Part shown: positions 43,735 to 52,277 of the stretch, piece after piece
Position numbering within the stretch: the first letter of the stretch is position 1
How the letters are laid out: each line of letters opens with the position of its first letter
NCBI RefSeq assembly: GCF_014652815.1
Contig: NZ_BMZN01000004.1
Location: 313,137 to 377,136, forward strand
Origin: Alcaligenes pakistanensis
Lineage (GTDB): Bacteria > Pseudomonadota > Gammaproteobacteria > Burkholderiales > Burkholderiaceae_B
DNA length: 64,000 nt
Direction: 5' to 3'
Made by a program: the position numbers and the translations under genes
The notes under the pieces: generated by a model
What the model saw: the letters and a program-made list of their open reading frames with translations, nothing else
Told to the model about the DNA's origin: nothing
Database searches by the model: none

Positions 43735-43899
43735 TTAGCGGGACTGCCGCACTGTCCCTATACCCGCATCCATTTCTCCATAGACTTCCACCCCGGAAGG
43801 CCGGCTCCAACTACTGTCGGCGGATCGATCCGGTGTTGAACAAGCTGCCAGCCCCAACACAATGGTCAAGGCACTCAGCACCCCATAAATCTGTCGCAT
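43735..43899 (-). CDS. Small 54-residue lipoprotein with porin-like C terminus
   Basis: The frame begins MRQIYGVLSALTIVLGLAACSTPDRSADS, a lipoprotein signal with Cys20 in LAAC, with AAGGAG seven bases upstream of the ATG. The remaining text SGVEVYGEMDAGIGTVRQSR strongly resembles the N-terminal strand of beta-proteobacterial general porins (S-V-x-L-Y-G-x-x-D-A-G-I). The gene reads convergently with the GltB-like gene, 24 bp from its stop. It might be a genuine micro-lipoprotein or a porin-derived remnant with a new signal. Confidence 0.55.
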   Translation of the reverse strand: MRQIYGVLSALTIVLGLAACSTPDRSADSSWSRPSGVEVYGEMDAGIGTVRQSR

Positions 43900-43981
43900 A
43901 TCAAGCTCCTTGATGATAGGCGTTCACTGTGCCACAGAATCTGGGCAAACAGATTTCCATCTGTACTAGAATGCTCTGATC

Positions 43982-44395
43982 ATGATCAGGCACTGCGCAT
44001 CCCCCTTCTCAGGTACACGCAGCCGGTTTTTACTGGTGCTGGCCCTATGCGCCCTGCTGATCCGTGGCCTGATCCCCAATGGCTACATGCCCAGCGCCAA
44101 CCCGGACAATGCCGCGGCCCTGAGCCTGTGCGTACAAGGTGATCCTTTCCTGGCGCAATGGAGCGGTCAGCTACCCGGCCCCGAACATGATGAGCAACAC
44201 AGCCTGCACGCCGCCTGTTTGTTTGCGCAGGCCCAGGCTCAAAAGGCCCTGAACGATGAGCCCAGCCCTGCCTGGACGCCCTGCCCAGCCCCCATTCATA
44301 CTTGGAGCAGTGTCCAACTGGCAGCTGCCCCCCTGCTTCCCCTGACCGGCCCGCCATTAAGTGCCCGTGGTCCGCCGGCCTCCCTGCTTGCCTGA
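43982..44395 (+). CDS. DUF2946 family protein
   Basis: A 137-residue protein. One hydrophobic segment (residues about 15-28) is followed by LIRGLIPNGYMPSANPDN, the characteristic DUF2946 motif, and a Pro/Ala-rich tail with Cys at 50, 73 and 96. The family often accompanies copper or heme genes; here it precedes the SCO and PCuAC genes with a 56-bp gap. A role in metal handling is inferred from context. Confidence 0.72.
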   Translation: MIRHCASPFSGTRSRFLLVLALCALLIRGLIPNGYMPSANPDNAAALSLCVQGDPFLAQWSGQLPGPEHDEQHSLHAACLFAQAQAQKALNDEPSPAWTPCPAPIHTWSSVQLAAAPLLPLTGPPLSARGPPASLLA

Positions 44396-44451
44396 CCCGT
44401 TCCGGCCGCCACGCGCTGCCACTTTACCTTGTCAATTAGCAGGATATTTTT

Positions 44452-45069
44452 ATGAACGTCCCCTTCTCTCGCCGCCAGCTTTTGCTTGCCATGCTGGCAA
44501 CCCCTTTGGTCCTGACCGCTTGCGGCGACAAGGCCCCCAAGCAGCCCGCTTTTCGCAACCTGGAAGGCGTGGACATGAGCAGTGCCGACTTTGCCAAGGA
44601 TTTCAGCTTGCTGGATACCGAAGGGCAACGTCGCACCATGGCCGACTACCGCGGCAAGATCGTATTGATCTTTTTTGGCTTTACGCAATGCCCCGACGTC
44701 TGCCCGACAGCCTTGATGCGTGCCGTCGAGATCAAGGAACAATTGGGCGCGGACGGAGACAAGCTACAAGTCCTGTTTATCTCCATTGACCCGGAGCGCG
44801 ACACGCCAGAACTGCTGCGCGTTTATATGCAGGCCTTTGACCCGAACTTCGTGGCCCTGCGTCCCACTGAAGAAGAACTGGCCAAAACGGCCAGTGACTT
44901 CAAAGTTTTCTACCAAAAGGTTCCTACCGGCTCCAGCTACACCATGGACCACAGCGCCTTGACCTATGTGTACGACACCCAAGGCAAGCTGCAGATCGCC
45001 CTGCGTCACACGCAAACGGCTGAAGAGGCCGTGGCTGATATCCGCCAAGTGCTGGCTTTGAGCAAGTGA
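44452..45069 (+). CDS. SCO family protein (copper delivery to cytochrome oxidase)
   Basis: A 205-residue lipoprotein (lipobox LTAC, Cys24) of the SCO1/SenC family with a thioredoxin-like fold. The copper/thiol site is Cys80-x3-Cys84 in TQCPDVCPTAL, and the conserved His is in MDHSALTYV near residue 164. It acts in the periplasm loading CuA of cytochrome c oxidase. The gene is flanked by DUF2946 and a PCuAC chaperone: the trio looks like an operon (20 bp to PCuAC). Length and motifs are normal. Confidence 0.93.
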   Translation: MNVPFSRRQLLLAMLATPLVLTACGDKAPKQPAFRNLEGVDMSSADFAKDFSLLDTEGQRRTMADYRGKIVLIFFGFTQCPDVCPTALMRAVEIKEQLGADGDKLQVLFISIDPERDTPELLRVYMQAFDPNFVALRPTEEELAKTASDFKVFYQKVPTGSSYTMDHSALTYVYDTQGKLQIALRHTQTAEEAVADIRQVLALSK

Positions 45070-45089
45070 ACCCCAACAGGATTACCGAC

Positions 45090-45569
45090 ATGAAACGTAC
45101 TATTGTTAGCTCCCTTTTTTCCCTGGCCGCAATGCTGAGCCTGCCCACCCTAGCCCAGGCCGAAGTCACCGTAAGCGATCCCTGGGTACGTGCCACGGTA
45201 CCCGGCCAACAGGCCACGGGTGCCTTCATGGTGCTGCAATCCACGGACAATGCCCAATTACTGGGTGCCAGCAGCTCCTTGAGCAAGCAGGTGGAAGTAC
45301 ATGAAATGGCCATGGAAAATGACGTCATGCGCATGCGACAGGTCGAAAAAATCGAGCTCCCTGCTGGCAAGGCGGTAGAACTGAAACCCGGCGGCTATCA
45401 CATCATGATCTTGGGCCTGGACAAGCAAGTTGAAACGGGCAGTTCGGTGGACATCACCCTGCACATTCAGAACGCTGCTGGCCAGAAAGAAGAAGTGAAC
45501 GTGACTGCCCCGGTGCGTGCTCTGAACAGCAAGCCAGGTCAAGCTCACAAAGGCGGTCACGGCCACTAA
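45090..45569 (+). CDS. Periplasmic copper chaperone PCu(A)C
   Basis: A 159-residue protein with signal peptide (cleavage near AQA-EV) and a cupredoxin-like fold. Copper ligands of the H-(M)x-x-M type are visible: VEVHEMAMENDVMRMRQVEK (His71 and Met residues) and YHIMILGLDKQ. The C terminus HKGGHGH is His-rich and may bind more copper. It delivers Cu(I) to SCO or cytochrome oxidase. The ATG at 45090 is chosen for the signal peptide; a GTG at 45066 overlaps the SCO stop. Confidence 0.92.
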   Translation: MKRTIVSSLFSLAAMLSLPTLAQAEVTVSDPWVRATVPGQQATGAFMVLQSTDNAQLLGASSSLSKQVEVHEMAMENDVMRMRQVEKIELPAGKAVELKPGGYHIMILGLDKQVETGSSVDITLHIQNAAGQKEEVNVTAPVRALNSKPGQAHKGGHGH

Positions 45570-45922
45570 GAGAGCGCGATTCGCCCTTTGCAAGCCGCCT
45601 GTTTACAGGGTTTGAAAAGGGCTGTTTCAGATTTGCGGGTTTTCCATAATTGGCTGGATTTGATTAGCTAACGTACAGTGGAATCACTGACATAGTGTCA
45701 GTAAGCTGTCTGAAACGCAGCTTTCCCAAACTGCCATCATGGCAGTTCAGCGCCGCCAAAGCGGCCATATAGGCCCTACCGCAACGGTAGGGCCTTCGCG
45801 TTTCTGGCCCTTCCATTTTCATGAAAAAAGAGCCCTTGCCCCTGCATACCGCTAGGTCCTTGCACAGGTCTGGAGTACAGTTAAGACCGTAGCGTCGGTT
45901 TAACCTTGCAAGGAGTACAGAG
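45570..45922. other. Intergenic region with four short hairpins
   Basis: 353 bp without a gene between the PCuAC and HdeD-like genes. Hairpins: ACTGACA/TGTCAGT (45686-45702), AACTGCCAT-C-ATGGCAGTT (45729-45747), GCCGC-CAAA-GCGGC (45752-45765) and GGCCCTACCG-CAA-CGGTAGGGCC (45772-45794), the last possibly a terminator followed by TTCGCGTTT. Before 45923 the ribosome-binding site is AAGGAG. Confidence 0.6.
45772..45803 (+). terminator. Possible terminator in the PCuAC-HdeD gap
   Basis: A perfect 10-bp stem (GGCCCTACCG/CGGTAGGGCC) with a three-base loop, followed by TTCGCGTTT. The T tract is interrupted. Confidence 0.5.
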
Positions 45923-46492
45923 ATGGCTTTAAGTCCACATGACAACAATCGCTCTGAGTTGCTACGTCAACTGCCCCTGAAACCCGGGTGGTTCATTGGT
46001 CTGGGCATTGCCTTGATCATTTTGGGCCTGATTGCCCTGGCCTATGTTGTTGGGGCCACGGTTGCCAGCGTGGTGTACGTGGGTATTTTGATGAGCATCG
46101 GCGGCGTGCTGCATCTGGCTCATGCCTGGAGCGCCAAAGGCTGGCGTGGCTTTCTGTTCTGGAGCCTGAGCGGCATCTTGTATCTGGTCGCTGGTCTGAT
46201 TGCCATCAGCAACCCCTTGGTAGGCGCCACGGTACTGACCTTGGTTTTTGGCGCTTTCCTGATTGCCTCGGGTGCGTTCCGGCTGTGGATCTGGTTCCAG
46301 AACCGCGCTCAAGCTGGGAGCGGCTGGATCGCTTTTTCCGGCCTCATCACCCTGGCAGCCGGCTTGATTATTGCCGCTGGCTGGCCGGGCAATAGCGTGT
46401 GGATTCTGGGTCTAATTCTAGGTATTGATTTGCTGACACAAGGTTGGGCTAGCCTGCTGATTGGCATGGCAATCAAACGTACACAGAGTTAA
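45923..46492 (+). CDS. HdeD-like membrane protein
   Basis: A 189-residue inner-membrane protein with six helices in a three-times-two arrangement, as in HdeD. Characteristic are GLGIALIILGLIALAY, GILYLVAGLIAISNPLVGATVLTLVFGAFLIASGAFRL and ILGLILGIDLLTQGWASL. HdeD is linked to acid resistance at high cell density in E. coli, but its biochemical role is unclear. It is monocistronic with a strong terminator shared with the convergent HAD gene. Confidence 0.88.
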   Translation: MALSPHDNNRSELLRQLPLKPGWFIGLGIALIILGLIALAYVVGATVASVVYVGILMSIGGVLHLAHAWSAKGWRGFLFWSLSGILYLVAGLIAISNPLVGATVLTLVFGAFLIASGAFRLWIWFQNRAQAGSGWIAFSGLITLAAGLIIAAGWPGNSVWILGLILGIDLLTQGWASLLIGMAIKRTQS

Positions 46493-46567
46493 ACCATCGG
46501 CAAGAATCAGATCACTGCTTATTGAGCAGTTGATCCTTGCTTAATGAATCACTAACAATGACTCCAT

Positions 46568-46610
46568 AAACAATGCCCGACCAGAACTTGATTCTGGTCG
46601 GGCATTGTTT
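46568..46610. terminator. Bidirectional terminator with 19-bp perfect arms
   Basis: AAACAATGCCCGACCAGAA and its exact complement flank five bases, with T-rich sequence to the right. It lies between convergent hdeD-like and HAD genes. Confidence 0.9.
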
Positions 46611-46648
46611 TGTTTTTAGCAAAGGCCTGGAAAATCCAAGGACTAGTC

Positions 46649-47260
46649 TCAGGCCGCCAAGTCTGGCAAAGCCACATCACGCCCTCTTAACCAAGGCTGA
46701 TGCGTGTGGGCCAGCATCTGCGCATCACCGGGACTATCGCCATACGCCATGTCCAACTCTACCGGTTTATCTCCCAGCCAAGCCTGCAGACGATTCACTT
46801 TTTCCTGCCCCCAGCAATTGGCACTGGCCATGCCCACGCAACCTTTCTGCTCGTCAAAAGCCAGCTCGGTCGCCAACACCTGAACCATGCCCTGAGCTTG
46901 TGCCCAAGGCTGCAAATAAATAGACGGTGAGGCACTGACCAAGACCACGGTGTCGCCGCGCTCTCGGTGTAGACGAACGCGCTCCATCATTTTAGGGCGC
47001 ACAATCTGCGGCACGTAATCCCGCACATAGGTATCGGCCAACGCCTGGATTTGGGCACGACTCAGTCCACCCAAGGCACTTCGCAGAAAACGATGCTTGA
47101 TCGCCTGACGACGTTGCGGACCACGATCCCAATACAGCACACGGGGCACGCACACTAAATAGGCACGAATACAGACCGGCCAGCCTCGCATGCGACGTAT
47201 AAAGTCCTGCAAGCTGTCTCGGTCTGTAATCGTGCCATCAAAATCAAATGCGACCAGCAC
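46649..47260 (-). CDS. HAD-IB family phosphatase
   Basis: A 203-residue HAD hydrolase, subfamily IB (phosphoserine-phosphatase-like). It has motif I FDFDGTITDRDSL (Asp6, Asp8), motif II LVSASPSIYLQPWA and motif III MAYGDSPGDAQML with a C-terminal LPDLA. Length and the W/R-rich cap IRRMRGWPVCIRAYLVCVPRVLYW fit the group that acts on lipid or sugar phosphates (similar to PgpB-alternate or CicA types). The substrate is unknown. It is monocistronic and convergent with the HdeD-like gene. Confidence 0.85.
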   Translation of the reverse strand: MLVAFDFDGTITDRDSLQDFIRRMRGWPVCIRAYLVCVPRVLYWDRGPQRRQAIKHRFLRSALGGLSRAQIQALADTYVRDYVPQIVRPKMMERVRLHRERGDTVVLVSASPSIYLQPWAQAQGMVQVLATELAFDEQKGCVGMASANCWGQEKVNRLQAWLGDKPVELDMAYGDSPGDAQMLAHTHQPWLRGRDVALPDLAA

Positions 47261-47329
47261 ACACGCCCCTTTCGGTTTGAAGAAAAGGGCTAGTGTAAAG
47301 GGGAAAACCAGCCCCTCCCAAGTCCCACT

Positions 47330-48709
47330 TTATAAAGCCCAGCCACCCAGGTAGAAAACGGCCAAGGCAAGGGCGATCAAAACCGTACCCACATTCAAGC
47401 GGCGTAATTCACCGGCGAACAGACGGCCCAAGACCAGGGTGCAAAAGCCCAGCATAATGCCCGTCACGATATTGACGGTCAGTACGATGAACACCGCGCA
47501 GACCAAACCGGCCATGGTGTCAATGGTGTCTTCCGTATTCAGATGACGTACCCCACCGAGCATCAGCAGCCCAACATACATCAGCGCGGGGGCGGTAGCA
47601 TAGGAAGGCACCAGACCTGCCAAGGGCGAGAAGAAGATCAGCAGCAAAAAGCCCAAACCGACTACAACAGCGGTCAAGCCCGTACGCCCACCTGCGGCGG
47701 TGCCTGCAGCCGACTCAATATAGGCAGCGGCTGGGGACGCACCCAGGCTGGCCGATACTAAAGAGCTGAGCGAATCCGTCGTCAAGGCGCGACTGCCGTT
47801 AATAATCTGCCCATCCTTATCCAGTTGCCCGGCATTACCCGCTACTGCACGAATGGTACCGGTAGCATCAAAGACCGCCGTCATCACCAAGGCCAGAACG
47901 CTGGGCAAGACCACGGCATTCAAGGCCCCACCAATATCCATGGCACCGATCAAGGAGTGTTCACCACCAAACTGCGGGCTAGCCGTCAACCCCGTGTAGT
48001 GCACATTGGGATCAAACAGGAGGCCAAAAATGGACAAGCCCACGATGACCAGCAAAATACTGCCTGTAATACGCCGACGTTCCAGACCAAAAATAGCCGC
48101 CAGACCCAGTACAGTCAGCCATACCGGCATCGAGGTGATGTCGCCCAAAGCAAGCGGCAGACCCGCTCCCGTATTGCGTGTCACCAGCCCCACTTCGTTG
48201 GAAGCAATCATCAGCAAGAACAGGCCAATTCCTATGCCTGTGCCATGAGCAATACCCAAAGGCAAATTACGTAAAATCCAGGTGCGAATACCGGTGGCGG
48301 AAATCAGGGTAAAGATCAGCCCCATCAGAAATACCGCGCCCAAGGCGACCGCCGGACTTAACTGCTGCCCCAGCACCAGATCAAAAGCCATAAATGCTGT
48401 CAAGGAAAGCGCACAGCCCACGGCAATGGGAAGATTGGCCCAGAAGCCCATCAACAAAGAACCCAGACCACTGGTTAGACACACGGCAATAAACACTGCA
48501 GAGGTATCAAAGCCTGCCTTACCCAGCATGCTCGGTACCACAAAGACCGAATACACCATCGCCAGAAACGTCGTCAGCCCGGCCAGGATCTCCTGGCGCA
48601 AGGAGCTGCCGCGCTCCGTATAAGCAAAATGTCTTTCCAGCCAGTTGCCTGCAACCGGCTGGACCAGGGCCTCCTGCCCTGGCCGCAATGCGGATTCTTG
48701 CTCAGCCAT
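47330..48709 (-). CDS. NCS2 family purine permease (AzgA/GhxP-like)
   Basis: A 459-residue permease with fourteen expected helices. It begins with [29 protein letters not shown], the family start, and has [18 protein letters not shown], and [30 protein letters not shown], the ligand-binding segments of the hypoxanthine/guanine/adenine permeases. It takes up purines by proton symport. The upstream 316 bp hold a 12-bp palindrome but no purine riboswitch I can see. It is probably monocistronic. Confidence 0.92.
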   Translation of the reverse strand: MAEQESALRPGQEALVQPVAGNWLERHFAYTERGSSLRQEILAGLTTFLAMVYSVFVVPSMLGKAGFDTSAVFIAVCLTSGLGSLLMGFWANLPIAVGCALSLTAFMAFDLVLGQQLSPAVALGAVFLMGLIFTLISATGIRTWILRNLPLGIAHGTGIGIGLFLLMIASNEVGLVTRNTGAGLPLALGDITSMPVWLTVLGLAAIFGLERRRITGSILLVIVGLSIFGLLFDPNVHYTGLTASPQFGGEHSLIGAMDIGGALNAVVLPSVLALVMTAVFDATGTIRAVAGNAGQLDKDGQIINGSRALTTDSLSSLVSASLGASPAAAYIESAAGTAAGGRTGLTAVVVGLGFLLLIFFSPLAGLVPSYATAPALMYVGLLMLGGVRHLNTEDTIDTMAGLVCAVFIVLTVNIVTGIMLGFCTLVLGRLFAGELRRLNVGTVLIALALAVFYLGGWAL

Positions 48710-49025
48710 ACGTCATGCTCCTTTATCAGTATTGTGATGTCTGAAACGGTGCGTTGCCGTCATCAGGAATCAGTAATGGACAAACCCAGCCCCAAACGGG
48801 GCAAGGTATTTCTCACAAGCTGAATCAAAAGTCTGCACGGAGCAAAGACGCGTCTTGCCCTGCCCGAAAATTAGGCATGAATAGGCAGAAAGAAGAAGGT
48901 GTACGGGGGTGTCTCCGACCGAACCGAGGCCTTTGCGGCGCTTCTTTTGATCCCGATAATGGGAAGTGAGGCTCATTCTACGAGCCGTCAAAGCCGGGAA
49001 AATCACCTCTGGGTAATGAGGGTTA
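48710..49025. other. Intergenic region upstream of the NCS2 permease gene
   Basis: 316 bp without a gene. A perfect 12-bp palindrome AAGACGCGTCTT lies at 48845-48856, about 140 bp before the permease start and might be a regulator site. I found no purine, guanidine or PreQ1 riboswitch pattern. A self-complementary AGAAG/CTTCT pair near 48890-48945 could mark the end of the FUSC operon transcript. Confidence 0.45.
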
Positions 49026-50777
49026 TCAATCGCCTGGGTGACGGGAGGCAGGCACGTAGGCCTCACCAATAAACTGCTGGCGCAGTTCTTGCCACTGAGT
49101 TTGCATGGCCTGGGTCTGCTCATCATCGGGACGCAGACGCGCTGGCTCCAGCTTCATCAAAGCCAGCCCATATTTAGCGGCAGACAACTCCTGAGCGACG
49201 CTGGCTGACTGCTGCACAGCCTGGGCCGGACGCTCCTGCCACAACGCTCCTAAGCCCATCAAGCCTGCAGAAGCCTTGGACAAACGCTGACGCACCGAGC
49301 CGGCGATACTAACCGGCCACACCTGGGTAAACATCACGTACATAACGACATTGCCCAGCAAAATACCTAAAACACGATCACGGGCCGAGTCCAGATCAAA
49401 ACTGGGGCCAAAGCCCTGCAAAGTCACCAGATAAAAGGCAAAGGCAATTTGAATACCGGCATACGAAATACGTTCAGGCCCATAAAAGACCCAGGCACCC
49501 AATAAAGACACCAGGAACACCACCGCCATCAACGCACCAATATCCAGCAGATACGGCATCACAAACAGGATGGTTAAAAAGCCTAAGGCCGCCCCCAACA
49601 AACAGCCCACAATTCGCAATGCCAGCTTATGTACCGTTTCCCCGGTCGAGCCCAAGGCGGCAACATAGCAGGTGATCATGGCGGTATGAATGCCTTGCCA
49701 GTCGGCTGCACTGTAGATCAAATAACAGAGAACGGCGGCGGCTGTCGCCTTCAAGGCATGGTGCTGATACACAGGATTGCGCCAGGCATCCGGCACCATA
49801 AAAGAATCATGCTCAGGCTCTGCACGACCAATAGACACCGCACCCGACAATGCCAACAACGCATCGCGCAAATCCTGCTCGGCCAAAGAGCTGGAAGAAG
49901 GTAATTCTGGCAGATCATTCATCTGCGGCAAGCGGCCTTGCTCGATCTCGTGGGCACAGCGTTCACACAGCTGCGCAAAAACGGTGGCCTGGTCATTGTC
50001 CAGATGCTGATCGCGCAAAACAGCCACCGCCAGCAAAGCGCGATAGCTATTCAAAATAGTCTGATCCAATTCGGCCTGGCTTTGTGCTGGCAGCAGATGA
50101 AAGAGTCGTATCCAACCCAGACGCTTTTGCTGAGCACTGACACCCAAAGCCAGTTCATCCCATAAGTCCTGCGTGTTAGCCTGCCCCATCAAACCCTGAG
50201 CCGCCAGCCGCAAGCGCGCGGCTAATTCGCGCCGTAAAACCTTGTGCGGATAGAGACCAAAACAGAGATTAAAAATCAGCACTAAACCCATGGGGGCGCA
50301 TGTCATCAACCAGGCATAAAGCACGGCGCGGGTAGCGATTTCACCAAAGGGCACATACCCCAACAAGGTCAGCACAAAGGCGATGACCAAGGCAATAATG
50401 CCGCCCAAGGGACCCAGCTTGCTGGCCACACCTAAAAAAAGCAGCACAAAAGAAGTGAGCACCATGGCCAGCAAACGCCAGGCAGGATACTGAATCGTGA
50501 CTTGAATCAGTGGCACCATCAAGAGCACCACAAATGACACCAGCACCACCAAGGCCAGTGCCAGGACCGAGCTTTCACCCGCGTCGGACTTCATCACAAA
50601 AAAAATGACGAAGCAGCTGACGGCGGACTCGGGAATCCCGTAGTTCATGGCCAGCAAGACCATCAAGGCGCACAGCGCCGCGACGCGCCAGCTTAGCGCC
50701 AGACGACCAGGGGTGGGCTGCAAGTCTTGCCAGACAAGCTGCACCAAACTCGACAAGCCGGTCTTAGCAGTCGCCAT
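49026..50777 (-). CDS. FUSC family pump component (AaeB/MdtO-like)
   Basis: A 583-residue inner-membrane protein. Two sets of helices (residues about 30-180 and 340-500) flank a cytoplasmic helical part. Motifs ALVIAFVLTLLGYVPFG and ALGSTGETVHKLALRIVGCLLGAALGFLTI are those of the FUSC family. It is the third gene of a DUF1656-HlyD-FUSC operon, the AaeXAB layout for efflux of aromatic acids. The start is uncertain: ATG at 50777 overlaps the HlyD gene by 14 bp; a GTG at 50807 overlaps it further. Neither has a good ribosome-binding site, so coupling is likely. Confidence 0.85.
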   Translation of the reverse strand: MATAKTGLSSLVQLVWQDLQPTPGRLALSWRVAALCALMVLLAMNYGIPESAVSCFVIFFVMKSDAGESSVLALALVVLVSFVVLLMVPLIQVTIQYPAWRLLAMVLTSFVLLFLGVASKLGPLGGIIALVIAFVLTLLGYVPFGEIATRAVLYAWLMTCAPMGLVLIFNLCFGLYPHKVLRRELAARLRLAAQGLMGQANTQDLWDELALGVSAQQKRLGWIRLFHLLPAQSQAELDQTILNSYRALLAVAVLRDQHLDNDQATVFAQLCERCAHEIEQGRLPQMNDLPELPSSSSLAEQDLRDALLALSGAVSIGRAEPEHDSFMVPDAWRNPVYQHHALKATAAAVLCYLIYSAADWQGIHTAMITCYVAALGSTGETVHKLALRIVGCLLGAALGFLTILFVMPYLLDIGALMAVVFLVSLLGAWVFYGPERISYAGIQIAFAFYLVTLQGFGPSFDLDSARDRVLGILLGNVVMYVMFTQVWPVSIAGSVRQRLSKASAGLMGLGALWQERPAQAVQQSASVAQELSAAKYGLALMKLEPARLRPDDEQTQAMQTQWQELRQQFIGEAYVPASRHPGD

Positions 50778-51813
50778 CGCGATGAATAATGGTGGTCGCT
50801 GAGGCACCCATGCGCATCAAGTCCGCGGGTGGGGCATCCAGTCGGATACGGACGGGAAAGCGTTGTGCTACCCGCACCCAGTTCAGGGACTTCTGAATAT
50901 AGGGCAGGCTACGCGGCAGATTGATCTGCTCCTGGCTGCTGACCCCCCAACCTATTTCCTCCACCTTGCCTAAGAGCTTGCGCGATGGGTCCGACAGAAC
51001 ATAGACCGTGGCACAGGTACCGGGCTTGATCTCTTTCAGATCGGTTTCGCGGTACATCCCGGTGACATACCAGGAGTCCGTATCCAGCAACGTAAAGACG
51101 GATATGCCGGGCATCAAATGCTCGCCCGAACCTGTACGCAAACCCACAATGCGGCCATTGTGCGGTGCCTTGACCTGGGTATGTTCCAAGTCGCGCTGGG
51201 CCATGGCCAGACCGGCCTGACGCGCCTGCACCATCGCCTCTTCGGCCTGCGTATTACCCACCAAAGCCTGGGCTGCACCGGATTGCTCCGTGGCCTGCTT
51301 CAAGGTGACTTGGGCATCGCGCAACAAGGTATTGGCTTCATCCAATTGTTGTTGGGAGACATAACCTTTGGCCGCCAGGTTTGCCAAGCGGCGCTGGCTT
51401 TGGGTAGCCATCGTCAAATTGGTTTTGGCGCGAGTGATCTGGTCGTCGGCAATAACCGCGTTATGCCCCTCTGCCCGCACAGCCCGCTGCTTCATGTCCA
51501 GTGTGGCCTGTGCCAACGCCAGCTCAGCTTGAGCCTGCTCCAAACGCAGCTGATAAAAAACCGGATCCACGGTAAAGAGCAATTCATCGCGGTTGACGAA
51601 CTGGCCGTCGCGCACCACCATGCGCTCGATCTGCCCGGGCAGGGAGCTGGAGATATGCACCACATCCGCACCGATCACAGCATCTTCAGACAAAGGGTTA
51701 TTGGCTGAACGCTGCAAGTACCACCAGGCCAGGGCAATGGCGGCCACAACGATCAGCACGCTCAACAGGCGGGCAAGGCCTTTGCGGGGGGAGGATTTCT
51801 GTGCCTGGGTCAT
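50764..51813 (-). CDS. HlyD family membrane-fusion protein (AaeA/MdtN/EmrA-like)
   Basis: A 349-residue periplasmic adaptor anchored by one N-terminal helix (residues about 13-32). The biotinyl-lipoyl halves are HISSSLPGQIERMVVRDGQFVNRDELLFTVD and VKAPHNGRIVGLRTGSGEHLMPG, separated by a long coiled coil (about 75-215, Ala/Gln/Leu-rich). A beta-barrel domain follows. It links the FUSC pump to an outer-membrane TolC-type channel. The start is 7 bp after the DUF1656 gene, and it overlaps the FUSC gene. Confidence 0.92.
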   Translation of the reverse strand: MTQAQKSSPRKGLARLLSVLIVVAAIALAWWYLQRSANNPLSEDAVIGADVVHISSSLPGQIERMVVRDGQFVNRDELLFTVDPVFYQLRLEQAQAELALAQATLDMKQRAVRAEGHNAVIADDQITRAKTNLTMATQSQRRLANLAAKGYVSQQQLDEANTLLRDAQVTLKQATEQSGAAQALVGNTQAEEAMVQARQAGLAMAQRDLEHTQVKAPHNGRIVGLRTGSGEHLMPGISVFTLLDTDSWYVTGMYRETDLKEIKPGTCATVYVLSDPSRKLLGKVEEIGWGVSSQEQINLPRSLPYIQKSLNWVRVAQRFPVRIRLDAPPADLMRMGASATTIIHRDGDC

Positions 51814-51820
51814 GGCTCAG

Positions 51821-52075
51821 TTACTCGAAGAAAAGAAGAAGTGCGGCAAACGTCAGTGCCAGCGTCAAGCAGGCATAGACAGGCAGGCGCATGGGCAGGG
51901 CATCGTCCACACCGGCACGAATCAGCCCCCAACGGATCAGTAAAGTCAGCAGCAAAGCACCCAGCACGCAGACCAGCCAAGCGGGGAAATACGAACCCGC
52001 CATATAGACCGAAGGCGCAAAGGAGCATCCCCCCAACAAGGGCAAACCTGCCAGACAGGCTATAAGCGCACGCAT
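51821..52075 (-). CDS. DUF1656 small membrane protein (AaeX-like)
   Basis: An 84-residue protein with a signal-like N terminus and lipobox-like LLGGC (Cys17), then two further hydrophobic segments. The text EFxP-like SFAPSVYMAGSYFPAWLVCVLGALLLTLLIRWGLIRAG is the DUF1656 core, a small partner encoded with HlyD and FUSC efflux genes (AaeX in E. coli). The start at 52075 has GGGAG nine bases upstream; other Met codons further up are less supported. It heads the operon and is divergent from the NhaP-like gene (202 bp between). Confidence 0.82.
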   Translation of the reverse strand: MRALIACLAGLPLLGGCSFAPSVYMAGSYFPAWLVCVLGALLLTLLIRWGLIRAGVDDALPMRLPVYACLTLALTFAALLLFFE

Positions 52076-52277
52076 GCGTGGCATCTCCCGGATTATTTTT
52101 AATGCGATCCGTGCATTCTGCCCCGGTCGATGCGAAGAATTGTACCTGAGCCCTTTCCAACACATCCCATTTATTCCCGCAGATAGGGCATCTGGGTAGC
52201 TATCATTTTTACGCGTATAGTGACAAACAACTTTCTGATAGGGTCTTAATGACAGCAATCATTTACACAGAGTTGCC

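Noticed and set aside
48710-49025. Purine or guanidine riboswitch before the NCS2 permease
   Set aside because: The conserved junction sequences of these riboswitches could not be found on either strand.
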